Source: Curtobacterium sp. Leaf261
GTDB lineage: Bacteria; Actinomycetota; Actinomycetes; Actinomycetales; Microbacteriaceae
DNA length: 64,000 nucleotides
Assembly (NCBI RefSeq): GCF_001422205.1
Contig: NZ_LMMJ01000001.1
Location: forward strand, 675,591 to 739,590
Direction of reading: 5' to 3'
Numbering within the stretch: position 1 is the first letter of the stretch; the number at the start of each line of letters is the position of its first letter. Position numbers and translations under genes: made by a program. This document shows positions 1 to 7,940 of this stretch, in pieces. The notes under the pieces were generated by a model that did no database searches, was not told the DNA's origin, and worked only from the letters and a program-made list of their open reading frames with translations.

Positions 1-1
1 C

Positions 2-904
2 GGTGTCGTGACCATCGTCTCGACGCTGAACTACGACACCTCGTCCGAGGCGGCCGGCACCGGCATGATCATCTCCTCCGACGGCGAGGTCCTGACGAAC
101 AACCACGTCATCGACGGCGCCACGAGCATCACGGTGACCGACGAGTCGACCGGCAGGGAGTACACCGCCGACGTGGTCGGCACCGACTCCACCGACGACG
201 TGGCGGTCCTGAAGCTCCGGGACGCATCCGGTCTGACCACCGCGACGCTCGACACGTCGGGCAACCTCGCCGCCGGCGACACCATCACCGACGTCGGCAA
301 CGCCGAGGGCACGGGCGACCTCGTGTCCGCCACCGGGACCGTGACCGCCCTGAACCAGAGCATCACGGTGCAGAGCGAGTCCGGCTCGGGCAGCGAGTCG
401 TTGAAGGGCCTCATCGAGGTCGACGCGGACGTGGTGTCCGGCGACTCCGGCGGCCCGATCCTCGACACCGACGGCGAGGTCGTCGGCATGACGACGGCCG
501 CCTCCTCGGGCACCGCGGACGTCACCGGCTACGCGATCCCGATCACGACGGCGAAGACCATCGCCGACCAGATCCTGGCGGGCAAGGCGTCGTCGACGGT
601 CACGATCGGCCTGCCGGCGTTCCTCGGTCTCGAGCTGTCCACCGCGTCGAGCGGATCGACCGGCACGACGACCTCCGGGGTCACCCTCGGCGGCGTGGTG
701 TCCGGCTCCCCCGCCGAGAAGGCCGGGCTCGCCGCGGGCGACGTCGTGACCAGCATCGACGGCACGACGGTCACGGGTTCCGCGCAGCTGAGCGACCTCA
801 TCAAGACGCACGCCATCGGTGACACGATCACGGTCGGGTACACCGCGGCGGACGGCACCACGGGGACGGTCACGGCGACGCTCGTCTCCGGCCCCGCGGA
901 CTGA
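2..904 (+). CDS. HtrA/DegP-type serine protease with PDZ domain (5' end missing)
   Basis: The reading frame is already open at the window edge, so the start and any membrane anchor or signal peptide lie outside. The visible part is a trypsin-fold S1C protease followed by one PDZ domain. The catalytic triad is readable: His in NNHVID (about bases 100-117), Asp in DDVAVLKL (about 193-216) and Ser in GDSGGP (about 441-458). The PDZ domain covers roughly bases 640-895 (GVVSGSPAEKAGLAAGDVV). Family members degrade misfolded proteins outside the membrane. A perfect hairpin follows the stop, and the next gene is convergent. The GTG at base 8 lies inside the protease domain and is not the real start. 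Confidence 0.93.
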   Translation, partial: GVVTIVSTLNYDTSSEAAGTGMIISSDGEVLTNNHVIDGATSITVTDESTGREYTADVVGTDSTDDVAVLKLRDASGLTTATLDTSGNLAAGDTITDVGNAEGTGDLVSATGTVTALNQSITVQSESGSGSESLKGLIEVDADVVSGDSGGPILDTDGEVVGMTTAASSGTADVTGYAIPITTAKTIADQILAGKASSTVTIGLPAFLGLELSTASSGSTGTTTSGVTLGGVVSGSPAEKAGLAAGDVVTSIDGTTVTGSAQLSDLIKTHAIGDTITVGYTAADGTTGTVTATLVSGPAD

Positions 905-951
905 CGCGGCCGGCGCGGCCGCACACGGCGGTCCGTGCCGCTGCACCACCG

Positions 952-993
952 GATCCACCCCGCGCGACGCGACCACGTCGCGCGGGGTGGATC
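952..993. terminator. Perfect 17-bp hairpin between convergent genes
   Basis: Bases 952-968 are the exact reverse complement of 977-993, with an 8-base loop. It lies between the protease end and the convergent gene ending at 1099, so it probably ends transcription from both sides. There is no T-run. A further direct copy of the right arm (TCGCGCGGGGTGGA) follows at 997-1010. Confidence 0.65.
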
Positions 994-1098
994 TCGTCGC
1001 GCGGGGTGGAGCACGCGGGCAAGAGCGCTCGAGCAGGCGCAAGCGGACGGGAGCGCGCGGGCGCGCAGCCGCACGGAGCAGCGGCCGGGAGGCCCGGG

Positions 1099-2547
1099 TC
1101 AGGACCCGAGGACGCTCTCGACGAGCAGGCGGTACAGGTTCGCGGGCGCCTCGACGCGGAACGCCGTCTCGTCGCCGGTCACCGCCCCGACCCGCGCGAA
1201 CCCGACCTCGTCGGCACGGACGATCGTCAGCGGACGGGGACGCCCCGGTCGGCGCAGGTACGACACGGTCCACGGCGCCGCCCAGAGCCTGGCGAGCACG
1301 GGGTCGGCATCACGGATCGCCGTCGGGAGGGCGGCCGCGTCGGCATCGCCCCCGAGCCGCCGTTCGACGAGCCCGGTCGGGAGGCGGGGCGTGAGCGTCG
1401 GGACGGTCCATGCCGGAGCGATACCGATCCTCCCGGCCAGCAGCGCCACCAGCGCGTCCAGCGTGAGCGTGCCCACCGCCGACTCGTCGGCGTCGGGTGC
1501 GGTGCTGACGAGCACCGTCGCGGTGTCCACGCCGGTCCATGCGCGGACACGCGAGGTCGTCGCGTCCGGGTGGTGCTGTTCGAGCGTCAACGGCTGGGCG
1601 TCGTCGGCCCACGGCGCGAGGATCGCCGTGGTCGACGCCGGGATCGTGCCGAACCGTCCGACGAGGCCCCGCTCGACGAGGGTGCGACCGGCGGGAGAGC
1701 GGAGCGCAGAGGGGTTCCAGCGCCGACCGGCCATGCCCTGGAGTGCGGCGAGCGCGGCGTCGTCGATCGCCGGGCCGACGGCGGGTTCCGCGGGGTGCGC
1801 CGCCGGGACGAGGTCCTCGAGCGGCGCGTTCGGTGACATCGCGTCGAGGAACGCCGCCGGGACGGTGGACGTCACGCGGACGGACTCGAGCACGGCGAAG
1901 ACGACCTCGTCCGTCGACCGCACGTCCGCCTGGGCTCGTTCTGCGACGACGTCGATGCGGTGCCGGCCCGTGGTGAGGAGCAGGTGCGCGACGAACCGGT
2001 CGCCCGCGGCGTCCGACGTCGCGCGGTCGTCGTGCTGGTGGCGGTCGTGCCGGTGGCCGTCGTGCCGGTGGCCGTCGTGCCGGTGGCCGTCATCGTGCTG
2101 GTGGCCGTCGTCGGGGCGCCGGCCGGTGTCCGCGGCGGCGGGAGCAGGAGCAGGAACGGGAGCCGGCGATGGTGCCTGCGCGCCTGCTGCTCCGGCTCCG
2201 GCTGCGACGTCGGGAGCGGCCGCGGACATGTCGACGGTGCTCGGCTTCCGGTACTCGACGAGTCGTCCGGGTGCGTCGGCGGCGGACCACGGGTCACACC
2301 CGACGACGAGGACGCCGTCGACCTGGCCGGGAAGCCTTGCGAGGAGACCCCGCGCTTCGTCGGCGATGGTGTTGTCGCTCGGTCGGGACCGGACCGTCAC
2401 GACGACGCCGTCGCCGCTGATCCGGAGGTCGGTGCCGGACGGGACCTCGCTCCGCCAGTGCACGGGTCGCGTCAGGGTGATCCGCGCGGTCCGCTCGACG
2501 ATCCCCGCGCTGGTGGGTGCCGGACCGGGACGAGCGGGGACGACCAT
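1099..2547 (-). CDS. Unrecognised 482-aa protein with a histidine-rich repeat linker
   Basis: I do not recognise the family. The N-terminal 100 residues look like a compact alpha/beta domain (VLVVGCDP near residue 80). An Ala/Pro-rich stretch follows, then a linker in which GHRHD is repeated (bases about 2030-2110, ten His in some 25 residues), then a C-terminal domain of about 300 residues. The linker suggests metal binding, but this is inference. I place the start at ATG 2547 rather than GTG 2553, because a TACCGT -10 box ends exactly six bases upstream of the ATG. Base use is typical of the window. Confidence 0.75.
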   Translation of the reverse strand: MVVPARPGPAPTSAGIVERTARITLTRPVHWRSEVPSGTDLRISGDGVVVTVRSRPSDNTIADEARGLLARLPGQVDGVLVVGCDPWSAADAPGRLVEYRKPSTVDMSAAAPDVAAGAGAAGAQAPSPAPVPAPAPAAADTGRRPDDGHQHDDGHRHDGHRHDGHRHDRHQHDDRATSDAAGDRFVAHLLLTTGRHRIDVVAERAQADVRSTDEVVFAVLESVRVTSTVPAAFLDAMSPNAPLEDLVPAAHPAEPAVGPAIDDAALAALQGMAGRRWNPSALRSPAGRTLVERGLVGRFGTIPASTTAILAPWADDAQPLTLEQHHPDATTSRVRAWTGVDTATVLVSTAPDADESAVGTLTLDALVALLAGRIGIAPAWTVPTLTPRLPTGLVERRLGGDADAAALPTAIRDADPVLARLWAAPWTVSYLRRPGRPRPLTIVRADEVGFARVGAVTGDETAFRVEAPANLYRLLVESVLGS

Positions 2548-2553
2548 GGTCAC

Positions 2554-2559
2554 ACGGTA
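2554..2559 (-). promoter_or_regulatory. -10 box (TACCGT) setting the start of the His-rich gene
   Basis: The minus strand reads TACCGT followed by six bases and ATG (2547). Transcription would begin at or next to the start codon, giving a leaderless mRNA. GTG 2553 directly abuts the box and would lie upstream of the expected first transcribed base. Confidence 0.5.
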
Positions 2560-2672
2560 CGTGGGAGCGCGGAACGGGCGGCCGAGGCGCGCGGGCGGGC
2601 CAGACGCCCGACGGGTCAGACACCGGGTCAGACGCCGGGTCAGGCGCCCGACGGGTCAGGACGCCCGGCGGG

Positions 2673-2936
2673 TCAGGACGCCCGGCGGCGGGGTCGCGGC
2701 GCCGGCGGCGGCGGGACCTGCTTCGCGGCGACGACCGCGTCGAGGTCGACCTCGACCTCGTCGCGCTTCGTCCGCACGGTGCACGTCGTCTCGGTCCGTC
2801 CGACGAGGTCGCCGAGCGCGTCCCGGGCACCGCCGCCGTCGAGCATCCGCACCACGACACGCGTTCCGAGCGGGACGACCCGCAGCAGGGTCAGGGCGCG
2901 GCGGCGGAGTGCCGCGGCATGCTCGTCCTCGTCCAC
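2673..2936 (-). CDS. Small SH3-like domain protein (resembles the N-terminal domain of Rv0428c-type acetyltransferases)
   Basis: This is an 87-aa protein with a GTG start, preceded on its strand by TAGGGT (2943-2948) six bases upstream, so probably leaderless. The core VPLGTRVVVRMLDGGGARDA, then LVGRTETTCTVRT and AVVAAKQVPPPPAPR resembles the SH3-like domain found in front of the GNAT domain of mycobacterial Rv0428c-type proteins. Here it stands alone with no acetyltransferase part. The tail is basic (RPRRRAS). Function unknown; the family link is from remembered sequence pattern only. Confidence 0.7.
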   Translation of the reverse strand: MDEDEHAAALRRRALTLLRVVPLGTRVVVRMLDGGGARDALGDLVGRTETTCTVRTKRDEVEVDLDAVVAAKQVPPPPAPRPRRRAS

Positions 2937-3018
2937 GCCGCAACCCTACGACCGGTGCCGACTCCCCTGGACCGCAGGTCCCGTGGACCGCGGACGGAAC
3001 GCGCCTAGGCTGACGCTC

Positions 3019-3381
3019 ATGGAACGCGCCAGGGTCGACAGCTGGATCTGGGCGGTGCGGCTCGCGAAGACCCGCTCCGCCGCGACCGCCGCCTGTCGCG
3101 CCGGACACGTGCGGGTGAACGGCGAGCGGGCGAAGGCGGCGCAGGTCGTCGGCCCCGGGGACGAGGTCCGGGTCCGTGCGAACGGGTTCGACCGGATCGT
3201 GGTCGTCAAGGGCGTGATCGTGAAGCGTGTCGGCGCCGCGGTGGCGGGCGAGTACCTCGACGACCGGACGCCCCCGCCGCCGAGCCCCGAGGAGGCCGGC
3301 TTCGTCCCGACGCGTGAGCGGGGTGCCGGTCGTCCGAGCAAACGCGAACGCCGGGACCTCGAGAAGCTCCGGGGCCACTAG
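3019..3381 (+). CDS. S4-domain RNA-binding protein (Hsp15/RqcP-like)
   Basis: This 120-aa protein opens with a classic S4 domain: VDSWIWAVRLAKTRSAATAACRAGHVRVNG and then the GDEVRVR turn. A basic C-terminal tail (RPSKRERRDLEKLRGH) follows. Hsp15/RqcP-type S4 proteins bind stalled 50S-peptidyl-tRNA complexes or structured rRNA. Length and layout fit. TAGGCT at 3006-3011 ends seven bases before the ATG, suggesting a leaderless message. It is divergent from the SH3-like gene, so both promoters fit in the 82-base gap. Confidence 0.88.
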   Translation: MERARVDSWIWAVRLAKTRSAATAACRAGHVRVNGERAKAAQVVGPGDEVRVRANGFDRIVVVKGVIVKRVGAAVAGEYLDDRTPPPPSPEEAGFVPTRERGAGRPSKRERRDLEKLRGH

Positions 3382-3420
3382 CCCAACCGGTCGTCCCCGT
3401 CAGCGGGACGCGGCCGCGTG

Positions 3421-4368
3421 CTACACGAAGCGGACGGTCTCCTGCAGGCGCGCACGGACCTCGAACACGTCGACCGCACCGCGATCGGGGCCGTACCCGC
3501 CGTTCAGCACGATCGCGAGGCTCCGCCGCTTGACGATGAGCGCGACGGGCTTCTTCGGGTTGCCGACGACCTGGACGTCGTCCTCGATCGCGGTGTCCGG
3601 CACGACGAGGATCCGGCCGGTGAACCGCACCCGGGTCTGCTTCGTGACGACCCGTGCCGCGCGGACGAGCTCCTTGACGGGGCGCTCCCCCGGCAGCAGT
3701 GTCTGCCCGGTGATCTCGCCGCGCTCGAGTTCGACCGGTCCGCCCCAGTCGATGGACTCGAGCGCCCAGAGACCGGACGGCGCGAGCACCGCGTGGTCGA
3801 GCTTGCCCTCGGGCCCGGCGTCGATGTCGTGCCAGACCGTGACGCCGATCCCCATGTCGCCGACGATCAGCGCCGTCGCCTCCTCCGCCAGGGCCTCGCC
3901 GAGGAGCCGACGGATCGCCCGCGGTGCGCTGCGGACGAGCGCTGGGTCGTACGGGTCCTCGATGGGATCGCCGAGGCCCACCCACTCGCGCTCGGCGGCC
4001 AGGAACACCTCGCGCGACCGGCCCCCCGGATGTCCGAACGACCGGGCCCGCGGTCGGGAGTCGCGGCGTCCGGCGGGCGGTGCGTACGCGGAGCGGCCGG
4101 CGTCGGATCGCCACACCGACGAGCCCGACGGGGCGAACGCCGACTCGGTCGACCTGGCCGCCCCGGTGTCGTACGCGCGACGCGCACCCGGCGTCCCGAC
4201 GCGTTCCCAGGCGGTCTGCAGCGCACGGAACCGCTGCGGGTCGCCGCCGAGGTCCGGATGGGTCTCGCGGGCGGCTCGGCGGTAGGCGCGGCGGAGTTCG
4301 TCGTCATCGACGGTCGCGGCGACCCCGAGGACCTCGTACGGGGTCGCGTCTGCAGGGCTGTCGGTCAT
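3421..4368 (-). CDS. J-domain protein with a C-terminal NERD-like domain
   Basis: Residues 9-70 form a DnaJ domain (TPYEVLGVAATVDDDELRRAYR, then the HPD motif). After a variable linker, residues about 165-300 resemble a nuclease-related (NERD) domain: LDHAVLAPSGLWALESIDWGG, then QTLLPGERPVKELVRAARVV. The NERD E/D-x-K catalytic trio is not intact here: the segment reads ESIDW where a Lys is expected, so nuclease activity is doubtful. The J-domain should still recruit an Hsp70. 315 aa. A TACTGT box lies eight bases upstream of the ATG. Confidence 0.82.
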   Translation of the reverse strand: MTDSPADATPYEVLGVAATVDDDELRRAYRRAARETHPDLGGDPQRFRALQTAWERVGTPGARRAYDTGAARSTESAFAPSGSSVWRSDAGRSAYAPPAGRRDSRPRARSFGHPGGRSREVFLAAEREWVGLGDPIEDPYDPALVRSAPRAIRRLLGEALAEEATALIVGDMGIGVTVWHDIDAGPEGKLDHAVLAPSGLWALESIDWGGPVELERGEITGQTLLPGERPVKELVRAARVVTKQTRVRFTGRILVVPDTAIEDDVQVVGNPKKPVALIVKRRSLAIVLNGGYGPDRGAVDVFEVRARLQETVRFV

Positions 4369-4516
4369 GGCAGGGGAACAGTACCGAACCTGCGTGGGCG
4401 ACCGCGTCGGAGCGCCTGGGCCTTTCCTGCAAGAACTCCGGATCGGGGCCGGCGAGCCGGGAAGGCACGGGCCGGTGGTTCCGAACCGGTCTGGAGGCGC
4501 GGAGAACCCCCGCCAC

Positions 4517-4669
4517 TCAGGTGACGGTCACCGACACGGGCACCTCGGCGAAGCGTCCCCAGCGCGCCGCAGCGGCGTCGATCGCCCGTCGGTCGGCGGC
4601 CCCGACCTGCCGGAGGAGATCGCCCGCATGCGCGAGACGCGACCGCCCGCCGGACTGGAGGGACGGCAC
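4517..4669 (-). pseudogene. Coding-like C-terminal remnant cut by a palindromic element
   Basis: On the minus strand a frame ending at 4517 reads like a true protein end: LAHAGDLLRQVGAADRRAID, then AAAARWGRFAEVPVSVTVT and a stop. Third positions are strongly G/C. Upstream the frame runs straight into the palindrome at 4647-4698. The only possible start is a GTG in the loop of that hairpin, without a ribosome binding site. I read it as the tail of a lost gene, but a small 50-aa gene is not excluded. I do not recognise the family. Confidence 0.3.
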
Positions 4670-4698
4670 AGGCCCGCACCGTCCCTCCAGTCCGGCGG
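4647..4698. repeat. Perfect 20-bp palindrome, GGACTGGAGG family
   Basis: The arms 4647-4666 and 4679-4698 are exact reverse complements around a 12-base loop; the core is GGACTGGAGGGACGG. It lies 3' of the phosphotransferase gene ending at 4802 and could end that transcript, but there is no T-run and the same core recurs throughout the window. A half copy (CCGGTCTGGAGGCGCGG) lies near 4480. The rest of the 433-base gap 4369-4801 holds nothing beyond the remnant at 4517-4669. Confidence 0.75.
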
Positions 4699-4801
4699 TT
4701 CCACACCGGTTCGGGACACACGCACCACGAACGACCCACGCCCGATGTCCCGAACCCGTCCGGGTGGCGGGCCAAGTGCGGGTCCGCGCGGAGCGACCGC
4801 G

Positions 4802-5545
4802 TCAGCGCACTGCGTCTGCGATCGCGGCGGCGTGCGTCTCGATGTACGCGACGTCGGCGCGGTAGAGGTCGACATGCCCCTCGGCGAGGTCCTCGGCGAA
4901 CTTCTCCACGCCCGCCGCGGCCTGCGTCTCGATCGTCGTGACGAGCGCGACGATCCCCGCGACCATGGCGTCGACGAGCTGTGCGCGGCTCGTGACGTCG
5001 AGGTCGTAGGCGCGGCAGAACTCCTCCGCCCGCGCGAGTCGGGTCTCGAGCGCCGGGATCGGACCACCCTCGACCGTGCCCGTGGTGAACGGGGCGAAGC
5101 GGTACACCGCCGACGCGACGTCCCAGACGCGCGGCCCGGGGTGTGCCGTGTCGAAGTCGATGATCCCGACCGCGTTCCGACCATCGAACACGCAGTTGTA
5201 CGGCGCGAAGTCCCCGTGGCAGATCGTCTGGACGGGCGCGCGGTCGGCCTGGGACCAGAGGTCGGAGTCCGACCGCGGGTAGGTCGCGGCCTCGTCGTGG
5301 TAGTTCCGGAGGAGCCTGGCGGCGGTGACGAGCGCCGCCTCCGATGCGACGTCGGCGGTCCAGGGGTACTCCCCCGCGTGTCCGGGGAGGAACGAGACCG
5401 TCTCGAGGGACTCGCCCAGGGCGATGGGCTCCGGTGCCTCGACGAACCCCCGCTCGTGGAGGTGGGCGAGCAGTCGGTGGACGGTCGGTGTCCACGGCCC
5501 GGCCGGGCGGTGGACCCGGTCCTCGGCTCTTTCGATCCGTTCCAT
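4802..5545 (-). CDS. Aminoglycoside phosphotransferase (APH)-family kinase-like protein
   Basis: 247 aa. The catalytic loop QTICHGDFAPYNCVF (Brenner-type HxDxxxxN) and the metal-binding IIDFDTAHPGPRVWD are both present, so the enzyme should be active. The N-terminal half is short compared with antibiotic kinases, and the substrate cannot be named; many such proteins phosphorylate small metabolites. The start at 5545 is chosen because GGAGG lies nine bases upstream and the protein begins cleanly with MERIERAED. It is monocistronic, divergent from the pcp gene. Confidence 0.85.
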   Translation of the reverse strand: MERIERAEDRVHRPAGPWTPTVHRLLAHLHERGFVEAPEPIALGESLETVSFLPGHAGEYPWTADVASEAALVTAARLLRNYHDEAATYPRSDSDLWSQADRAPVQTICHGDFAPYNCVFDGRNAVGIIDFDTAHPGPRVWDVASAVYRFAPFTTGTVEGGPIPALETRLARAEEFCRAYDLDVTSRAQLVDAMVAGIVALVTTIETQAAAGVEKFAEDLAEGHVDLYRADVAYIETHAAAIADAVR

Positions 5546-5743
5546 GGTGGAACCTCCAAGCGAGAGGCGTCTCCGTCGACGCCGTTCGTTCGAGGGTAGC
5601 GGGAACGCACCCGGTCGTGTGCCGTCCGTCGACAACCGCCTGGGAATCGTCACACCGTGGAAACGCGCTCGACGCACGAGCTCCGGACGCGGTGTCTGCC
5701 GTGCCGGACGCGGTGTCTGCCGTGCCGGACGTACCCTGGGGGC

Positions 5744-6391
5744 GTGACCACGATCCTCCTGACCGGATTCGAACCGTTCGCAGGCGCGGTGCGCAACCCG
5801 TCCTGGGACGCCGTGTCGCGCATCGCGGCCGAGTGGCAGGGTGACGAGCGGGTCGAGGCGGTGCTGCTGCCGGTGTCGTTCGTCCGCTCGGTCGAGGTCC
5901 TCGCCGAGGCGCTCGACCGGCTGACGCCGGACGTCGTCGTCGCGGTCGGGCTCGCGGAGGGCCGCTCCGGCATCACCCCGGAACGGATCGCGGTGAACCT
6001 CGACGACGCGCGGATCCCCGATGCGGACGGCGCGCAGCCCGTCGACGCCCCCGTCCTGCCTGGAGGCCCGGCCGCGTTCTTCACGACGCTGCCGGTCAAG
6101 CGCATGGTCGCCGCCGCACGCGACGCCGGCGCCCCAGCCTCGCTCTCGGCGACCGCTGGCGCGTACGTCTGCAACCACGTGTTCACCGCGCTGCAGTCCC
6201 TGCTCGCCGGTCGCCCGGGTGTCCGGAGCGGGTTCGTGCACGTCGGCGCGACCCCGGAGACGCGGGACTCGGAGCGCCAGGACCCGACCTCGGTCCCGCT
6301 CGAGACGATCGTCGCCGGGCTGACGGCGGCCGTGCGCGCGGCGATCGACCCCCGACCGGACCTCGACGTGCCCGAGGGCGCGGTCGCGTAG
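5744..6391 (+). CDS. pcp: Pyroglutamyl-peptidase I
   Basis: 215 aa, the usual size of this C15 cysteine peptidase, which removes N-terminal pyroglutamate from peptides in the cytoplasm. Recognisable features are the N-terminal LLTGFEPF, the catalytic Glu in GLAEGRSGITPERIAVN, the nucleophilic Cys in GAYVCNHVF and the His in GFVHVGATPE. It starts at GTG 5744, with TACCCT six bases upstream (leaderless type). A 21-bp unit (GGACGCGGTGTCTGCCGTGCC) is repeated twice just before the promoter. The next gene is convergent. Confidence 0.92.
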   Translation: MTTILLTGFEPFAGAVRNPSWDAVSRIAAEWQGDERVEAVLLPVSFVRSVEVLAEALDRLTPDVVVAVGLAEGRSGITPERIAVNLDDARIPDADGAQPVDAPVLPGGPAAFFTTLPVKRMVAAARDAGAPASLSATAGAYVCNHVFTALQSLLAGRPGVRSGFVHVGATPETRDSERQDPTSVPLETIVAGLTAAVRAAIDPRPDLDVPEGAVA

Positions 6392-6405
6392 CGGAGTCCG
6401 CCGGG

Positions 6406-7356
6406 TCAGGAGGGGTCGCGGAGCCAGGACGGACCGCGCACGACCGCGCCGACGGCCTCCGCGCGCTCCCGCAGCTCGCGATCGGCGGTCACGACCACCA
6501 CGGGCGACGCGCCGGAGCCGACCACGCGGGATGCCTCGGCGACGATCGCGTCGTCGCCGCTCGCCGGAGCGCGGACCACGGACAGCGAGGCACCGACGGA
6601 CCCAGCGGGCCCCTGCGCCGGCCCGGGATCGGCGGCCGCGCGGGCATCACCCTCGAGGACGACCGTCCACGACGGCCACCAGGTGGTGAACGGCAGATCC
6701 AGTGCGTCGGACGACAGTCCACCGGTCGCGAGTGCGGACACCCGTGTGAGCAGTCGGTCGGCCGCCGCGGCACGATCCCGCCACCAGCCGTCGGGCACGC
6801 TCCCCACGACGTTCGCGGCGTCGACGACCACGACGGGCCGGGCGTCGAGGACCGCACGGAGCCCCGGCCAGCTCCGACCGAAGCCCGGGTGCAGCAGGAG
6901 GTCCTCGACGGCGTCCGCGGGGACCCACTCGAGCGACAGGCTCTCGCGATCGCCGATCTCCGGCGCGAACGCGGTGGCAGCGCGGGCGACGACGGTGGTG
7001 TAGCTCCAGTACCCGAGGTCGACGACCGACGTGTGGCGGAGCTGCAGTGCGGCGGCAGGGACGGCAGCCTCCTCCGCGGACTCCCGGAGGGCACCGGTGA
7101 CGGCGTCCTCGCCGACGTGTCTGGCACCGCCGGGGATGCCCCACGTCCCGCCGTAGTGACTCCACTCGACGCGGTGCTGCAGGAGGACCCGACCGGCGTC
7201 GTCGGCCACGAGCAACCCGGCTGCCCCGACCGTGCCCCACGCCTTCTGGCCGTCGGGGCCGTACGCCCAGCCGTCGCCGGGGTCGCGCGGACCCGGCGGT
7301 GGACCGGTCGGTCGGCCCGCTGGGACCTCGGGATGCTCGACCGGCTCGTGACCCAT
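6406..7356 (-). CDS. Nudix hydrolase fused to a NYN/PIN-like domain
   Basis: 316 aa with two parts. Residues 35-175 are a Nudix domain with box GGARHVGEDAVTGALRESAEEA (the last conserved Gly is Ala). Residues about 180-316 look like a NYN/PIN-type nuclease fold: PVVVVDAANVVG at its start, then VVRAPASGDDAIVAEA and VVVTADRELRERA, which carry the expected acidic residues. The first part would hydrolyse a nucleoside diphosphate derivative; the second may act on RNA. Start chosen at ATG 7356, with TACGCT six bases upstream. Both activities are family-based inference. Confidence 0.85.
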   Translation of the reverse strand: MGHEPVEHPEVPAGRPTGPPPGPRDPGDGWAYGPDGQKAWGTVGAAGLLVADDAGRVLLQHRVEWSHYGGTWGIPGGARHVGEDAVTGALRESAEEAAVPAAALQLRHTSVVDLGYWSYTTVVARAATAFAPEIGDRESLSLEWVPADAVEDLLLHPGFGRSWPGLRAVLDARPVVVVDAANVVGSVPDGWWRDRAAAADRLLTRVSALATGGLSSDALDLPFTTWWPSWTVVLEGDARAAADPGPAQGPAGSVGASLSVVRAPASGDDAIVAEASRVVGSGASPVVVVTADRELRERAEAVGAVVRGPSWLRDPS

Positions 7357-7433
7357 TCCCCTAGCGTATGCGCCGACCGCTGGTCGTGGCGGTCCTCGCG
7401 GCAGCCGGTCGTCAGCTCCGCGGCACCCGGTCG

Positions 7434-7937
7434 TCAGCTCCGCGGCACCCGGTGCAGCTCGACCGTGAAGACACCCGCGTCGGCGACCGCGGTCATCCAC
7501 GTGCAGAACGGCTGCCGACGTCGATCCGTGGGCGACCCGGGGTTGACGAGCCGGAGCCCGGTGTCGGCGACGGTGTCCCAGGGGATGTGTGAGTGCCCGA
7601 ACACCAGGACGTCCGTGTCCGGGTACCGCTCGGCCATGCGGGCCTCACGCCCGGTCGCGGGGCCGGTCTCGTGCACGACGGCGAACTGGACGCCGTCGAG
7701 GACCGTACCGGCCTCGAGCGGCAGGCGCTCGTCGAACTCCGGACCGTCGTTGTTCCCCCGCACGGCGACGAGACGCCGGGATCGTGCCGCGATGAGGTCG
7801 AGGGTCGCGAGGTCGACCCAGTCGCCGGCGTGCACCACGACGTCGCTCTCCTCGATCGCCGTCCAGAGTGCCGCCGGCAGGTCCTTGGCGCGCTTCGGGA
7901 GATGGGTGTCGGAGAGCAGGGTGATCCGGGTCGCCAT
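7434..7937 (-). CDS. YfcE/MJ0936-type metallophosphoesterase
   Basis: 167 aa, typical for this small calcineurin-like phosphodiesterase family. All metal ligands are visible: SDTHLPKRA, HAGDW, RGNNDGPE, HETG, and GHSHIPWD with NPGS after it. Likely hydrolyses a small phosphodiester in the cytoplasm. It starts three bases after the MarR gene stop, so the two are one operon (MarR first). Confidence 0.9.
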   Translation of the reverse strand: MATRITLLSDTHLPKRAKDLPAALWTAIEESDVVVHAGDWVDLATLDLIAARSRRLVAVRGNNDGPEFDERLPLEAGTVLDGVQFAVVHETGPATGREARMAERYPDTDVLVFGHSHIPWDTVADTGLRLVNPGSPTDRRRQPFCTWMTAVADAGVFTVELHRVPRS

Positions 7938-7940
7938 GGG

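Noticed and set aside
1099-2547. Assignment of the His-rich protein to DUF4192 or to an EspG-like family
   Set aside because: I considered both, but could not match either family's conserved segments, so the protein is left unassigned.
935-3013. 692-codon plus-strand frame over the His-rich gene
   Set aside because: Antisense frame dominated by Arg/Ala/Ser; the opposite strand has a -10 box placed exactly at a start and more protein-like sequence.
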